A stretch of 5,861 nucleotides of DNA from an uncultured Mycoplasma sp. (GTDB taxonomy: Bacteria; Bacillota_I; Bacilli_A; RF39; UBA660): the NCBI GenBank assembly GCA_947388575.1, contig CANDSI010000077.1:1-5861 (forward strand), given 5' to 3'. Position 1 is the stretch's first letter, and each line of letters begins with the position of its first letter. Under the pieces are notes generated by a model. The model saw only the letters and a list, made by a program, of their open reading frames with translations, had not been told where the DNA came from and ran no database searches. Positions 5,431 through 5,861 of the stretch are shown piece after piece. A program made the translations under genes and the position numbers.

Positions 5431-5861
5431 ATGTATTTTAAAATACTAATGGCATACATCTTAGGTTATGTCACAATAGAAATAGAAGGATATTATATAG
5501 AAAGGTTTATGAATATCTGTAATAATCAGAAAATTTTTCTATGGAATACCAAAAGACCCAAAACAGCTGTTATGAAGGTAAATATATCTATTCAAGACTT
5601 TAAAAAGATAAAATCAATTGCGAAGAAAACAAAATGCAAAATCAAGATAAATAGCAAAAAAGGAATGCCATTTTTCTTTCATCGCTATCAAAAAAGAAAG
5701 ATATTTTTGCTTTTCTTTATATTAGTTATAATAGGAACATTTATCTTATCTAACTTTATTTGGAATATTGAGATTACAGGAACAGATAAGATAAATCCAG
5801 AAGAAATTAGACAATTGCTAGAAGAAAATGACTTCAAAGTGCGGAATAAGCAAAGCAAAAT
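5431..5861 (+). CDS. yqfD: Sporulation protein YqfD, 5' part (cut by window end)
   Basis: N-terminal 143 codons of the sporulation membrane protein YqfD, usually about 400 residues; the frame is open to the window edge. Family features are the opening GYVTIEIEGYYIERFMNICN (12-31), FLW (36-38), a basic region with C-x-I-x-I (KCKIKIN, 68-74), GMPFFFHRYQKRK (78-90), one strong membrane segment (about 91-110), and the junction SNFIWNIEITGTDKI (107-121) opening the extracytoplasmic beta-rich domain. The function is unknown; in Bacillus it is expressed from sigma E with yqfC. The start at 5431 is preferred because GGGAG (5419-5423) lies 7 nt upstream. In-frame ATGs at 5407 and 5413 have no such site and would place this one inside the gene. 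It follows yqfC after 182 nt containing the palindromic element. Confidence 0.88.
   Translation, partial: MYFKILMAYILGYVTIEIEGYYIERFMNICNNQKIFLWNTKRPKTAVMKVNISIQDFKKIKSIAKKTKCKIKINSKKGMPFFFHRYQKRKIFLLFFILVIIGTFILSNFIWNIEITGTDKINPEEIRQLLEENDFKVRNKQSK

Overview
The window comes from an AT-rich (roughly 30% GC by eye), endospore-forming member of the Clostridia. The evidence is the codon and base composition, strong AGGAGG-type ribosome binding sites, an agr-type peptide quorum-sensing locus, and three sporulation genes. I cannot name the species from the sequence.

Layout. Positions 1-502 hold the 3' part of an RluA-family pseudouridine synthase gene, closed by an intrinsic terminator at 493-518. 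Positions 695-1504 (+) carry agrB and a 39-codon agrD, which make a cyclic autoinducer peptide. Facing them on the minus strand are agrA (3701-2958) and agrC (3001-1646), the cognate response regulator and receptor kinase. agrA is transcribed first and overlaps agrC by 44 nt. The two transcription units converge on one perfect 14-bp inverted repeat (1601-1636) that can serve as a terminator both ways. A gene-free region (3702-4088) separates agrA from a plus-strand sporulation cluster: pdaA (4089-4916, spore-cortex muramic-lactam deacetylase), yqfC (4943-5248) and the first 143 codons of yqfD (from 5431, cut by the window end). A GC-rich palindromic element of about 92 bp (5273-5364) sits between yqfC and yqfD.

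How it may work together. AgrB processes AgrD to a cyclic peptide, AgrC senses it, and AgrA (a LytTR DNA-binding regulator) responds. The most striking signal is a perfect copy of the Spo0A-binding heptamer TGTCGAA upstream of agrB (632-638), another upstream of agrA (3756-3762, minus strand) and a third at 3857-3863. I found no other perfect copy in the window. In the first two cases the box points at the gene and lies 16-19 nt before a plausible -10 hexamer, as in Spo0A-activated promoters. The inferred model is that Spo0A, the master regulator of sporulation, controls both the signal-making and the signal-sensing arms of this agr system. A sigma-E-like promoter candidate before pdaA (4030-4058) would put pdaA-yqfC-yqfD under mother-cell control. 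All regulatory claims are pattern matches by eye.
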